Shown: positions 1 to 6,162, numbered from the stretch's first letter. The stretch: DNA of 11,528 nucleotides from Clostridiales bacterium UBA8153 (GCA_003449495.1 DMHJ01000043.1:1-11528), one strand, 5' to 3'. A program made the numbers and translations. The notes: generated by a model from the sequence alone, not told the origin.

Positions 1-1
1 G

Positions 2-352
2 CCTAGTCTGCTAGTGCGTGCGGTAAGGGAGGACGCGGGCGGCCGCGCGTACCTCAGTCCTACGGTGGCCCGGCGACTGATGCAGGAATACGTCCGCCTG
101 GCCACGGGGGAGGGAAGGACTCTCATGGGTGGGCTGACGGCACGGGAGGCCGAAGTCTTGTCGCTGGTGGCGGCAGGCATGTCCAACGGTGAGATCGCCC
201 GCGCCCTGTTTATCAGCGAGAAGACGGTGAAAAACCACCTGTCCCGGGTGTTCGAGAAACTCGGGGTATCCGACCGGACCAACGCCGCGCTACTGGCGGT
301 GCGCCACGGCCTACCACCGGCCCGCACGGGACCGGCGTCCTATGTTCGCTAG
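2..352 (+). CDS. Response regulator, NarL/LuxR family, C-terminal part (5' end outside window)
   Basis: The reading frame is open from the window's first bases, so the true start lies upstream; the GTG at 14 is an internal Val codon. Visible are 116 residues. The first ~30 ([10 protein letters not shown]...[10 protein letters not shown]) match the end of the receiver domain and the linker typical of NarL/FixJ regulators. The following ~60 residues are a LuxR-type helix-turn-helix: [20 protein letters not shown], then [20 protein letters not shown] and a [11 protein letters not shown] end. The conserved Thr-Val-Lys-Asn-His recognition helix is intact, so it should bind DNA and be switched by a partner histidine kinase that is not visible here. 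A terminator follows 117 bp after the stop. The family call is firm; the regulated target is unknown. Confidence 0.9.
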   Translation, partial: PSLLVRAVREDAGGRAYLSPTVARRLMQEYVRLATGEGRTLMGGLTAREAEVLSLVAAGMSNGEIARALFISEKTVKNHLSRVFEKLGVSDRTNAALLAVRHGLPPARTGPASYVR

Positions 353-468
353 GGCCGGAGTCGGATGCTTTCCGGAAGCAAGCGGCATAAACTTAGAGCT
401 GACCCAAGGAGCCTGGCTAGTCGGAAAGCCGGCGTCACGTGCACCCCCCCGCGCGGGCGCCGGAACCT

Positions 469-500
469 ACCCGGGAGACAACTCCCGGGTCTTCTTTCGT
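469..500 (+). terminator. Rho-independent terminator after the response regulator
   Basis: A perfect 9-bp stem ACCCGGGAG (469-477) and CTCCCGGGT (482-490) encloses an ACAA tetraloop and is followed by the T-rich tract CTTCTTTCGT. This is a standard intrinsic terminator for transcription coming from the response regulator, although it stands 117 bp past the stop codon. Confidence 0.8.
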
Positions 501-516
501 GCGCCGCCCGGCCCTG

Positions 517-525
517 TGCTATAAT
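517..525 (+). promoter_or_regulatory. Extended -10 promoter element (TGCTATAAT)
   Basis: TGCTATAAT combines a perfect sigma-A -10 hexamer (520-525) with the TGn extension. No good -35 hexamer is seen at 17 bp; TTTCGT at 495-500 (19-bp spacing) is weak, which an extended -10 can tolerate. It lies immediately behind the terminator, as expected for the start of a new transcription unit. The predicted start is near 532. No convincing protein gene follows for about 700 bp, so it either drives a non-coding RNA, a lost gene, or a long leader of the threonine synthase gene. Confidence 0.5.
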
Positions 526-887
526 GGCGGCGGGGGAGTACTGGTGACCGGCAGACACACCGCCTGTCCGCTGAGCTGTTGCGACCATTGGCACCATGCC
601 GGTGACGGCGGGAGCCGGCCGGAGACGGTGGCGGGCGACCCCGGGCAGCCGGTCACGGCAGGCTTCCTGCGTACCAAGGCCATGCCCGCATGGAGAGCCA
701 CCATGCGCCCGCCCACGCTCCCACATGCTGAAGGGCGCGGGGGGCCCCGCCCCGCACTGGCCGGCGCGAGGCACAGGGTATGATGGCGGAAAGGCCGGCG
801 CAGTCGGGCCCCCTTATGCCCCACAGCGTACCGCAATCCTCTCTCCTTCCTTTCGCCCCGACACGGAGGTCACACGCACTCCCAGTT

Positions 888-901
888 CCATACCGGTATG
901 G
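888..901. promoter_or_regulatory. Perfect 14-bp palindrome CCATACCGGTATGG
   Basis: The sequence is its own reverse complement over 14 bp without a spacer. That geometry fits a homodimeric regulator site better than an RNA hairpin, which would need a loop. No known regulator consensus is recognised, and it lies in a gene-free region 331 bp before the threonine synthase start. The palindrome is certain; a function is speculative. Confidence 0.25.
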
Positions 902-1142
902 TCGGGGCCGGCGGCTCGGCCTTGGTGGATCTACACCCGGATGCCCTGAGCGGGCCGGGGCTCTCCCCCGGCCATCCCGGGGTAGTCTCGTCGCCCCGAT
1001 GGGCGCTGTGGGGACGGGCCCGGCCCCGGGCCGTAGGGCGGGAGGATGGGGTGATGGCCTGCGAAGGGAAGGCCGGTTCTTGACGGCATCGGCGCCAACC
1101 TGCCGACCCCTCCCGGCTTGACCGATCTGCGCGTGGGCGCCG

Positions 1143-1154
1143 AGTTGTACAACT
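1143..1154. promoter_or_regulatory. AT-rich 12-bp palindrome AGTTGTACAACT upstream of threonine synthase
   Basis: A perfect palindrome of AT-rich composition stands out in a very GC-rich stretch, 78 bp before the threonine synthase start. A TTGACC hexamer at 1118-1123 could be a -35 element, but the matching -10 position (1141-1146, CGAGTT) is poor. Its position fits an operator over or just after a promoter. The regulator is unknown. Confidence 0.3.
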
Positions 1155-1215
1155 GTCGTTGCCGGGTAGACCGTGCGGGGTGAGCCACGCGGTGCGCGAT
1201 GAGATGTTTAGCTAG

Positions 1216-1225
1216 AAGGGAGAGG
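1216..1225 (+). promoter_or_regulatory. Ribosome binding site that sets the threonine synthase start at TTG 1232
   Basis: AAGGGAGAGG ends 6 nt before TTG 1232. The upstream in-frame ATG at 1199 has no such site, and its extra 11 residues (rich in Arg) precede the point where family homology begins. Confidence 0.75.
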
Positions 1226-1231
1226 AAGCCA

Positions 1232-2431
1232 TTGTTCGTAACCCACCTGGAATGCAGTGCCTGCAGCCGGTCCCATCCGGCGGGCAAGCCCGCCAACCTG
1301 TGTCAGTCCTGTGGTCTGCCCCTCTTGGTTCGCTACGACCTCGAAGCCGTAGGACGCCACCTGACCCCGGAGGGGCTGGCCGGGCGACCGGCCACCATGT
1401 GGCGTTATGCCGAGCTGCTACCCGTACCTGCGGGCTACCCGCCGGTCACCCTGGGGGAGGGGATGACACCCCTGGTGGAGCTGCCGGGACTCGGGCGTGC
1501 CCTCGGGTGCCGGGGATTGCTGGTCAAGGACGAGGGATTATGCCCCACCGGTTCCTTCAAGGCCCGGGGCGCCGCCACCGGTGTAACCATGGCCAAGGTC
1601 CTGGGTATCGGCCACGTGGCCATGCCCACGGCCGGCAATGCGGGCGGCGCTTGGGCGGCCTACTGTGCATTGGCTGGACTCGAGCTGACGGTGATCATGC
1701 CTGAGGACGCTCCGGTAGTCAACATGCATGAGTGCGTAGCGTACGGAGCCCACACTTATCTGGTGAAGGGCCTCATCTCCGATGCCGGCAAGATCGTGGC
1801 CCGGGGGGTGGCGCGCCGCGGGTGGTTTGAGGTGTCCACGGTCAAAGAACCTTACCGGGTCGAGGGCAAAAAGACCATGGGCCTAGAGATTGCGGAGCAG
1901 CTGGGCTGGCGTGTGCCCTCGACCATCATCTACCCGACGGGGGGCGGCGAAGGACTAATCGGGATCTGGAAGGCAATCCAGGAGCTGCAGGCCTTGGGCT
2001 GGTTGGAGAAGGGCCGCTTCCCCCGGCTGGTGGCGGTGCAGGCTGAGGGTTGCGCCCCCATCGTCCGCGCCCACCGGCAGGGCGCCCCGGTTTCCCAATT
2101 CTGGACGGGCGCCGGCACGGTGGCGGCCGGGCTGCGCGTGCCCAAAGCCCACGGCGACTTTATCGTGCTGCAGGCCATCGCGGAAACGGAAGGCACGGCG
2201 GTGGCCATCTCTGACGGCGAGATCGAGCGGGTGCAGGCCGTGGCTGCCAAGCACGGCCTGTACGTGGGCCCGGAGGGCGCGGCCGGGCTGGCCGCCGTGC
2301 CCGCCCTGCGCGACCGCGGCTGGCTGGATGCCGGGGAGGAAGTGGTGGTACTCAACACCGGTAGTGGGCTAAAATACCCGGCCCCGGTCCGCCCCGAGTT
2401 GCCCGTGCTTGAGGTGGACGCCGAGCCCTAG
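1232..2431 (+). CDS. thrC: Threonine synthase (PLP-dependent, zinc-ribbon type)
   Basis: This 399-residue enzyme converts O-phospho-L-homoserine to L-threonine and phosphate in the cytoplasm, using pyridoxal phosphate. Residues 8-27 hold a CxxC...CxxC zinc ribbon (Cys8, 11, 24, 27) typical of the ~400-residue threonine synthases of Firmicutes and archaea. GEGMTPL (75-81) is the N-terminal substrate motif; GSFKARG (107-113) holds the Schiff-base lysine Lys110; PTAGNAGG (132-139) provides the cofactor-contacting Asn; TGGGEGLIG (236-244) is the phosphate-binding loop; NTGSG lies near the C-terminus. Start TTG 1232 is chosen from its Shine-Dalgarno site and from the match MFVTHLECSAC to family N-termini. 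No homoserine pathway partner is next to it, so a related beta-replacing PLP enzyme (for instance cysteate synthase-like) cannot be excluded. Confidence 0.85.
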   Translation: MFVTHLECSACSRSHPAGKPANLCQSCGLPLLVRYDLEAVGRHLTPEGLAGRPATMWRYAELLPVPAGYPPVTLGEGMTPLVELPGLGRALGCRGLLVKDEGLCPTGSFKARGAATGVTMAKVLGIGHVAMPTAGNAGGAWAAYCALAGLELTVIMPEDAPVVNMHECVAYGAHTYLVKGLISDAGKIVARGVARRGWFEVSTVKEPYRVEGKKTMGLEIAEQLGWRVPSTIIYPTGGGEGLIGIWKAIQELQALGWLEKGRFPRLVAVQAEGCAPIVRAHRQGAPVSQFWTGAGTVAAGLRVPKAHGDFIVLQAIAETEGTAVAISDGEIERVQAVAAKHGLYVGPEGAAGLAAVPALRDRGWLDAGEEVVVLNTGSGLKYPAPVRPELPVLEVDAEP

Positions 2432-2478
2432 GCCGGCTTGCCGTCTCTGGGCATACTGGAGACGGGAGGTGGACGCCG
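2411..2478 (+). repeat. 13-bp direct repeat and hairpin between thrC and the TPR pseudogene
   Basis: GAGGTGGACGCCG occurs exactly at 2411-2423 (inside the end of thrC) and again at 2466-2478, where it forms the ribosome binding site and spacer of the next gene. Between the copies, CCGTCTC (2441-2447) pairs with GAGACGG (2459-2465), a 7-bp hairpin that touches that ribosome binding site. There is no U-tract, so it is not a normal terminator. A small local duplication is possible. Confidence 0.45.
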
Positions 2479-3319
2479 GTGCTGGCCAAGTCCAGGCTGG
2501 CGCACGGGTGGTCATTGGGTGCCGTGGTGGCGCTCCTAAGCCGGCGCCGGGCTGGTGGCGATGGCCGGGCCGCGCCTATCCTGGGTACTCGGCGTCACCG
2601 GCGCCTGGGTGACCGCAGGCTAGCTTGCCGGCCGTGGGTTCCTGCAAGGCTTGGCCGGCACGGCTCATGAGCTTCTGTTCAACGACGGCAAAAAGGCGGT
2701 GGCCCGGTAGCGCAAGGCGGTAGATGCCGGATCCGCCGATCCCCAGGTCCGGGTTCAGCTGGGCCGCTAGGCCCTGGGGGAGGGCGACTACCCGGAAGCT
2801 GCCCCCTTGCTGGAGGCTGCCCTGGTCCAGCTTCCCCACCAGGTCCACGCCCGGCCGGACCTAGTCTTAGCCTTACTCAAGCTGGGCAAACGGCCGGAAG
2901 CGCTACGAGAGGCCGGGCGCGCCGTGAGCCTGCAGCCTCTGCATCCGGTGACTTGGGTGGTGCAGGGGATGGTACAGAAGGATGGGGGAGACTACGCCGG
3001 CGCGCTGCCATCGACGACGCGGGCGCTACAGCTTGACGCCGGCCGGGCGCTGGCCCACAGCAACCTGGGGGAGATCCTGTACGCCATGCAGCGCTCGGAA
3101 GAAGCCAAGCGTCACCTGCAGCAAGCGGTGACGCTGGCTTCGGATGTTCCCGACGGGCACTACTGGCTCGCCGCCATCCACGCGGACGGAGGGAACACCT
3201 CCCAGGCCGGGCAGGAACTGGCCGAGTCCCTCGATGGCCTGGATCAAGAGGACTACCCGTCCAACGTTACCCGGCAGCTCAGCTTGAGGAAACTGGCACG
3301 CCTTAGTAGGTCAGGATGA
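2479..3319 (+). pseudogene. Broken TPR-repeat protein with N-terminal membrane segment
   Basis: GGGAGGTGG (2464-2472) precedes GTG 2479, which opens a frame reading MLAKSRLAHGWSLGAVVALL. Around 2537-2550 the coding sense moves to the +2 frame, where a hydrophobic stretch continues (LVAMAGPRLSWVLGVTGAWV) and runs on to the TGA at 3317. That frame is interrupted by TAG at 2621, 2708 and 2768 but by no TAA or TGA. The read-through protein has clear tetratricopeptide repeats (ALGEGDYPEAAPLLEAAL, LALLKLGKRPEALREAGR, LGEILYAMQRSEEAKRHLQQ). Two of the TAGs fit CAG-to-TAG changes. A remaining 170-codon frame from TTG 2807 could still be translated. It could have been a TPR adaptor, even a TadD-like one given the tad locus nearby, but it lies convergent to the SLH gene, not in that operon. 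Its tail overlaps the SLH gene by 17 bp. Confidence 0.75.
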
Positions 3320-4868
3320 AGGCGTAATCCTCCCGCACGTCGGCTTCCAGCCAGAAGTTCACTTGCACGGAACGCTCCCGGCCCGGAGCCCGGGCGGTGA
3401 CGCTGACCGCCTGCAGGCCGGTGGCCAGGTCCGCCGGCAACACCCGCTCGCCGGTCCACCGCCACGGGCCGGGTACCAGCGCTATGGTATGGCCGTCGGA
3501 GAAGCCGGCGTGTACTTGGGTGACAGTGGGACAAGCTATGGCCTCCACCACCAGGCGCTGGCCGGGGGAAGCGGTCACCGGATACACCCAGGCCATGAGC
3601 GCTAGATCGCCGACCACCTGGAAGGCAAGTAACGTGCCTCGAATGGCCCCCGAGGGAAAACTCGCCCGTACCTCTACGGTGTAAGTCCCGTCCTGCCCGT
3701 GCGCCGGAACCGGGTAGAGACCGGACCACTGGCGCCTACCCCCTCGCGCCTCCGCCTCACCCGCCTGCGCGCCGCCGGTCCACCAGACCCGGGCCGCGGG
3801 GATGCTGGTGTGCACGTGCAGTCCGGCTGCCTGGCCCGGCCGGACCACCGCCGGTAGTACGTAACCCCGCACCTGGTAGTCGACCAGCTGGATAGGCTGC
3901 ATGACCGACCAGTGAACCAGACGGTTACGGTCCTGCACCCATCCCCGGGCGAAGTATTGACCGGGGGGCAACAGGACGCCTGCGGCATTGGCCCCGTTCC
4001 AGACCACGCTGGCCGGTGGGGCCGCCGGGGTGGCTGGCGCCGGGTTGAACGTGCGCAGTACGACCCCTTGGAGATCGGTGATGGCCAGATTCCAGCCGGT
4101 GGCGTTGCGGTTCTTCAGCACATCCAGGAAAATCTCAGTGGCGTCGGCGAGCCCGTCACCGTCGGGGGAGAAGGCGGGAGGGGTTACCCGCAGTAACAGG
4201 ATGCACGAGCGGTACACCACCACTACAGCTTCGGCCCGGGTCATCAGCCGGTGGGGACGCAGGGTTCCGTCTTCAAACCCCCGGATGATGCCTAGCCGGA
4301 TGGCGGCGGCCATGAAGGGGCGGAACCGGGACGACACGGCAGCATGGTCGGCGAACGGGAAGAGGGCCATGGCCACCTCGGAGGGGGAGAGGCCGAAGGC
4401 GTAGGGCTCTAGGCCGAGCCCGGCCAAGAGATAGGCCACCGCTACTTCCCGGGGCACGTGATGCCGGGGCAGGAAGAACGCACCGGGTTCCGTGAGTATG
4501 CCCCGGTGGTAAGCCGCCGAGATCAGCCCGAAGGCCGGCTTGACTTCGTATACGGTCAGTGTTGCCGGGATGTCAAGGTAGGGGACGGGCAAGCTGCCAG
4601 GGGTCAGGCGGAAAGCTTTGGCTAAGAGTACGGCGTACTCGGCCCGGGTGATGGCGCGGTCGGGCTGGAACATGGCGAGGGTGCCCTGGGACAGCAGCCA
4701 ACCATCGGTCACCTCTTCCTCCCACATGACTCGCACGTAATTGAGCGACCAGTGATGGGCGACGTCGAGGTACCAAGGGTCCCCGGCCTGGGCCGGACCG
4801 GCCGGGCCGAAGACCCAGGCGGTCAGGACCAGGCCGAGTACGGCGGATCTAAGCCTGCGGGATCTCAC
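3303..4868 (-). CDS. Exported SLH-domain surface protein with FlgD-like Ig domain
   Basis: 521 residues. The start is GTG 4868, 7 nt after a strong AAGGAGGA; a longer frame from GTG 4895 would run through that site. Residues 1-28 form a signal peptide (MRSRRLR, hydrophobic core, PAQA cleavage). Three S-layer-homology repeats follow at about 30-90, 97-152 and 170-222 (for example FQPDRAITRAEYAVLLAKAF and GFEDGTLRPHRLMTRAEAVV), which would bind pyruvylated wall polymer. Residues ~228-312 resemble FlgD-type Ig domains: FSPDGDGLADATE, a WNLAITDLQG strand and a VVWNG...LPPGQYF end. The last ~200 residues look like beta-sandwich repeats and are not recognised. It is transcribed divergently from the tad operon with 643 bp between the two starts, so co-regulation or a role with pili at the surface is possible. 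There is no catalytic motif. Confidence 0.85.
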   Translation of the reverse strand: MRSRRLRSAVLGLVLTAWVFGPAGPAQAGDPWYLDVAHHWSLNYVRVMWEEEVTDGWLLSQGTLAMFQPDRAITRAEYAVLLAKAFRLTPGSLPVPYLDIPATLTVYEVKPAFGLISAAYHRGILTEPGAFFLPRHHVPREVAVAYLLAGLGLEPYAFGLSPSEVAMALFPFADHAAVSSRFRPFMAAAIRLGIIRGFEDGTLRPHRLMTRAEAVVVVYRSCILLLRVTPPAFSPDGDGLADATEIFLDVLKNRNATGWNLAITDLQGVVLRTFNPAPATPAAPPASVVWNGANAAGVLLPPGQYFARGWVQDRNRLVHWSVMQPIQLVDYQVRGYVLPAVVRPGQAAGLHVHTSIPAARVWWTGGAQAGEAEARGGRRQWSGLYPVPAHGQDGTYTVEVRASFPSGAIRGTLLAFQVVGDLALMAWVYPVTASPGQRLVVEAIACPTVTQVHAGFSDGHTIALVPGPWRWTGERVLPADLATGLQAVSVTARAPGRERSVQVNFWLEADVREDYAFILTY

Positions 4869-4875
4869 GGGGAAG

Positions 4876-4883
4876 TCCTCCTT
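4876..4883 (-). promoter_or_regulatory. Ribosome binding site of the SLH gene
   Basis: On the minus strand this reads AAGGAGGA, nearly the full anti-Shine-Dalgarno complement, with 7 nt to GTG 4868. It decides the start and shortens the naive frame by nine residues. Confidence 0.8.
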
Positions 4884-5000
4884 AGTCTGGACCACCCGCC
4901 CTCAGGACGTCCGGTTCCACAACGGCCTGCCAATTCCTGCCAGTGGATAGGGGAAGAGGCGCGCAAAAGCCCGGCGCCGGCTACCGGGGACAGGCGAACC

Positions 5001-5010
5001 TTGTCGAGAA
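5001..5010 (+). promoter_or_regulatory. Spo0A-box-like site TTGTCGAGAA
   Basis: The site matches the Spo0A box TTGTCGAA at seven of eight positions (G for A at the last) and sits 7 bp upstream of the -35 hexamer of the tad promoter, a position from which Spo0A can activate sigma-A promoters. It also lies in the region shared with the divergent SLH gene. Only one box is seen, and single near-matches occur by chance, so this is a suggestion. Confidence 0.35.
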
Positions 5011-5017
5011 AAAGCCT

Positions 5018-5046
5018 TTGACGTCCGCAGGGAGGGGCCGTAAAAT
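5018..5046 (+). promoter_or_regulatory. Sigma-A promoter of the tad operon
   Basis: TTGACG (5018-5023) and TAAAAT (5041-5046) are separated by exactly 17 bp, each one base from consensus. The predicted start is near 5053. The only downstream genes are the tad cluster, so the transcript would carry a leader of about 460 nt. Confidence 0.7.
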
Positions 5047-5052
5047 GGCGGT

Positions 5053-5511
5053 GCCGGACCAGAATCTGGCAGCCACGGCAAAACCAGGAAGACCGGTGAG
5101 GATAATCGGTGGGCAGCTTCCAACTTGCTGACGATGGTACACCGGAGAGGCGGTGAATGGAATAGGGACGGGCGCAAGCGGGAAGGCGCCTGTGTCCCAG
5201 GTGGTCCCGGCGCAGCTTCTGCTCGAAATGGAGTCTGCCTGCCTGAACCAAAAAATTCAATAGCCACCGGCGCCCTCGCCCTTGCCGGTCTTTCCTGATT
5301 TTGCGCTTCCGCCGGGTCCGCCCAACGGGTGCCGCCCGGCACCAGCGGGGCCTGAACACGACGGAGGAGTGTACCGGTCCCCCGGGCCGCAGGCTGGGCC
5401 CGCCAGCCTAACAAGCGGCTGTGCCGTTGGCCGGCGGGGGTTTCGCCTGCGGGGGGTACCGGCCGAGGAAGCGGGAGTCTCCAAGCATACGCAGAGAGGA
5501 ACGGTGAGTGC
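5053..5511 (+). promoter_or_regulatory. Long structured leader of the tad operon, unassigned
   Basis: About 460 nt lie between the predicted start and cpaB with no recognisable gene. Potential stem-loops: TGCCG/CGGCA (5052-5056/5076-5080) enclosing CCAG/CTGG (5059-5062/5066-5069); CCGGTG/CACCGG (5093-5098/5140-5145) enclosing ATCG/CGAT and CAGC/GCTG; GGGAC/GTCCC (5165-5169/5194-5198) enclosing GGCGC/GCGCC; ACCGGC/GCCGGT (5266-5271/5284-5289) with a U-rich tail; and AGGCTGG/CCAGCCT (5391-5397/5403-5409). Nested helices beginning exactly at the predicted transcript start suggest a sensor or processing element. A c-di-GMP riboswitch would suit a pilus operon, but its conserved core was not found. 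Confidence 0.4.
5266..5303 (+). terminator. Possible attenuator in the tad leader
   Basis: ACCGGC (5266-5271) pairs with GCCGGT (5284-5289) across a 12-nt loop, followed by TCTTTCCTGATTTTG. The stem is short (6 bp) and the T-tract is interrupted, so it is a weak terminator. Inside a long leader it could work as a conditional stop before the pilus genes. An alternative stem GGCG/CGCC (5269-5272/5277-5280) competes with it. Confidence 0.3.
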
Positions 5512-6162
5512 GTGGTCCGCCTGCGTGAGTACGGCCATCTGATCCTGGCCATCGCCCTGTCACTGGTAGCCGGAGCCAACGTGTATGGCTATCTGGCCGA
5601 CCTGCGGCTGACCGGACCAGTGGTAGTAGCCTCCGTTCCCATTGAAGCCGGCACGGTCATCACCGCAGCCATGGTCAGCACAACTCACGTGCACCCGGAC
5701 GCCATTCATCCGGCCGCTTTTCGCGAACGCCGCGCGGTCATGGGCAAGGTGGCACTCTTGTCCATGGTGCCGGGCGAGCAAGTGCTGGTGGTCAAGACTT
5801 CGGCGGACCCGGCACATCAAGGGCTGGTGGCGCGGGTGCCCTACGAGCTCCGTGCCTTCTACGTGCCTGCCCGCGGATTCCGGGGGTTGGCCGCAGTGCT
5901 GTCACCCGGCCAGCGGGTGGACGTGGTCCATGTCAGTACCAATCTAAGACTGGGCGCGGTGCTGGCGGCGACGTTGGTCCGGGGGGCCATGGTACTGGAC
6001 GTGCGTGACGAACGCGGAGGGCGGTACACCGGAGGCCGGGATAGCTCCCCTGGTGGCCTCATCCTCCTGGTCACTCCCGCCGAGGCGGAAAAACTGGCCC
6101 TGGCCTTGGAGACGGGCACGCTCTTTGTGAGCCTGGCTCCGCCCACCCCCGGGCGGCCCTGA
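5512..6162 (+). CDS. cpaB: Flp pilus assembly protein CpaB/RcpC (SAF domain)
   Basis: 216 residues. One N-terminal membrane segment (about 8-28) anchors it, with the rest outside the membrane. Residues ~36-97 are a SAF domain (VVVASVPIEAGTVITAAMVS, then the GKVALLSMVPGEQVLV end) and ~105-208 the RcpC domain, containing LSPGQRVDVVHV and LILLVTPAEAEKLALALETG. In diderms CpaB works with the secretin; in monoderms it probably guides the pilus through the thick wall. The start is GTG 5512, the only plausible initiator in frame; AGAGAGGA (5493-5500) precedes it with a rather long 11-nt spacing. It is the first gene of the tad operon; a 57-bp gap separates it from the next. Confidence 0.88.
   Translation: MVRLREYGHLILAIALSLVAGANVYGYLADLRLTGPVVVASVPIEAGTVITAAMVSTTHVHPDAIHPAAFRERRAVMGKVALLSMVPGEQVLVVKTSADPAHQGLVARVPYELRAFYVPARGFRGLAAVLSPGQRVDVVHVSTNLRLGAVLAATLVRGAMVLDVRDERGGRYTGGRDSSPGGLILLVTPAEAEKLALALETGTLFVSLAPPTPGRP

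Larger units (their letters stand above)
526..1198. other. 673 bp without a convincing gene; structured DNA/RNA and possible remnants
   Basis: All open frames here look like GC-driven chance frames, rich in Arg, Pro, Gly and His and with no recognisable domain. GTGACCGGC (544-552) can pair with GCCGGTCAC (648-656), closing a ~95-nt domain near the predicted transcript start. Further seen are a hairpin GGCCGGGG/CCCCGGCC (953-960/966-973, loop CTCTC) without a U-tract, and two perfect palindromes listed separately. The frame 1049-1180 reads like a short protein end (DGIGANLPTPPGLTDLRVGA at about 1082-1141), which may be a gene remnant but matches nothing I know. No tRNA or T-box signature was recognised. 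Confidence 0.5.

Noticed and set aside
544..783. Frame from GTG 544 behind GGGGGAG, 79 codons, just after the TATAAT element
   Set aside because: The site spacing is acceptable, but the product is rich in Pro, Arg, His and Gly with no hydrophobic core or known motif, and the ribosome binding site would lie at the very start of the transcript.
526..1231. T-box leader for threonine synthase
   Set aside because: No GGTGGnACCGCG-type antiterminator sequence and no terminator with U-tract directly before thrC.
1199..1231. ATG 1199 as the threonine synthase start
   Set aside because: It has no ribosome binding site, and the extra 11 residues precede family homology; TTG 1232 has a strong site at the right distance.
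5053..5150. Cyclic-di-GMP or cobalamin riboswitch in the tad leader
   Set aside because: AAACCAGGAAGACCGG at about 5081-5096 faintly resembles a B12 box, and GGCAAAACC recalls the GEMM core, but the remaining conserved core elements of either class are missing.
5282..5542. 86-codon frame covering most of the tad leader's second half
   Set aside because: Low-complexity Pro/Gly/Ala composition, no ribosome binding site, and overlaps the cpaB start in another frame.
4902..5579. 225-codon minus-strand frame over the tad control region
   Set aside because: Arg/Pro-rich, no motif, no ribosome binding site, and it runs across the cpaB start and the promoter region.
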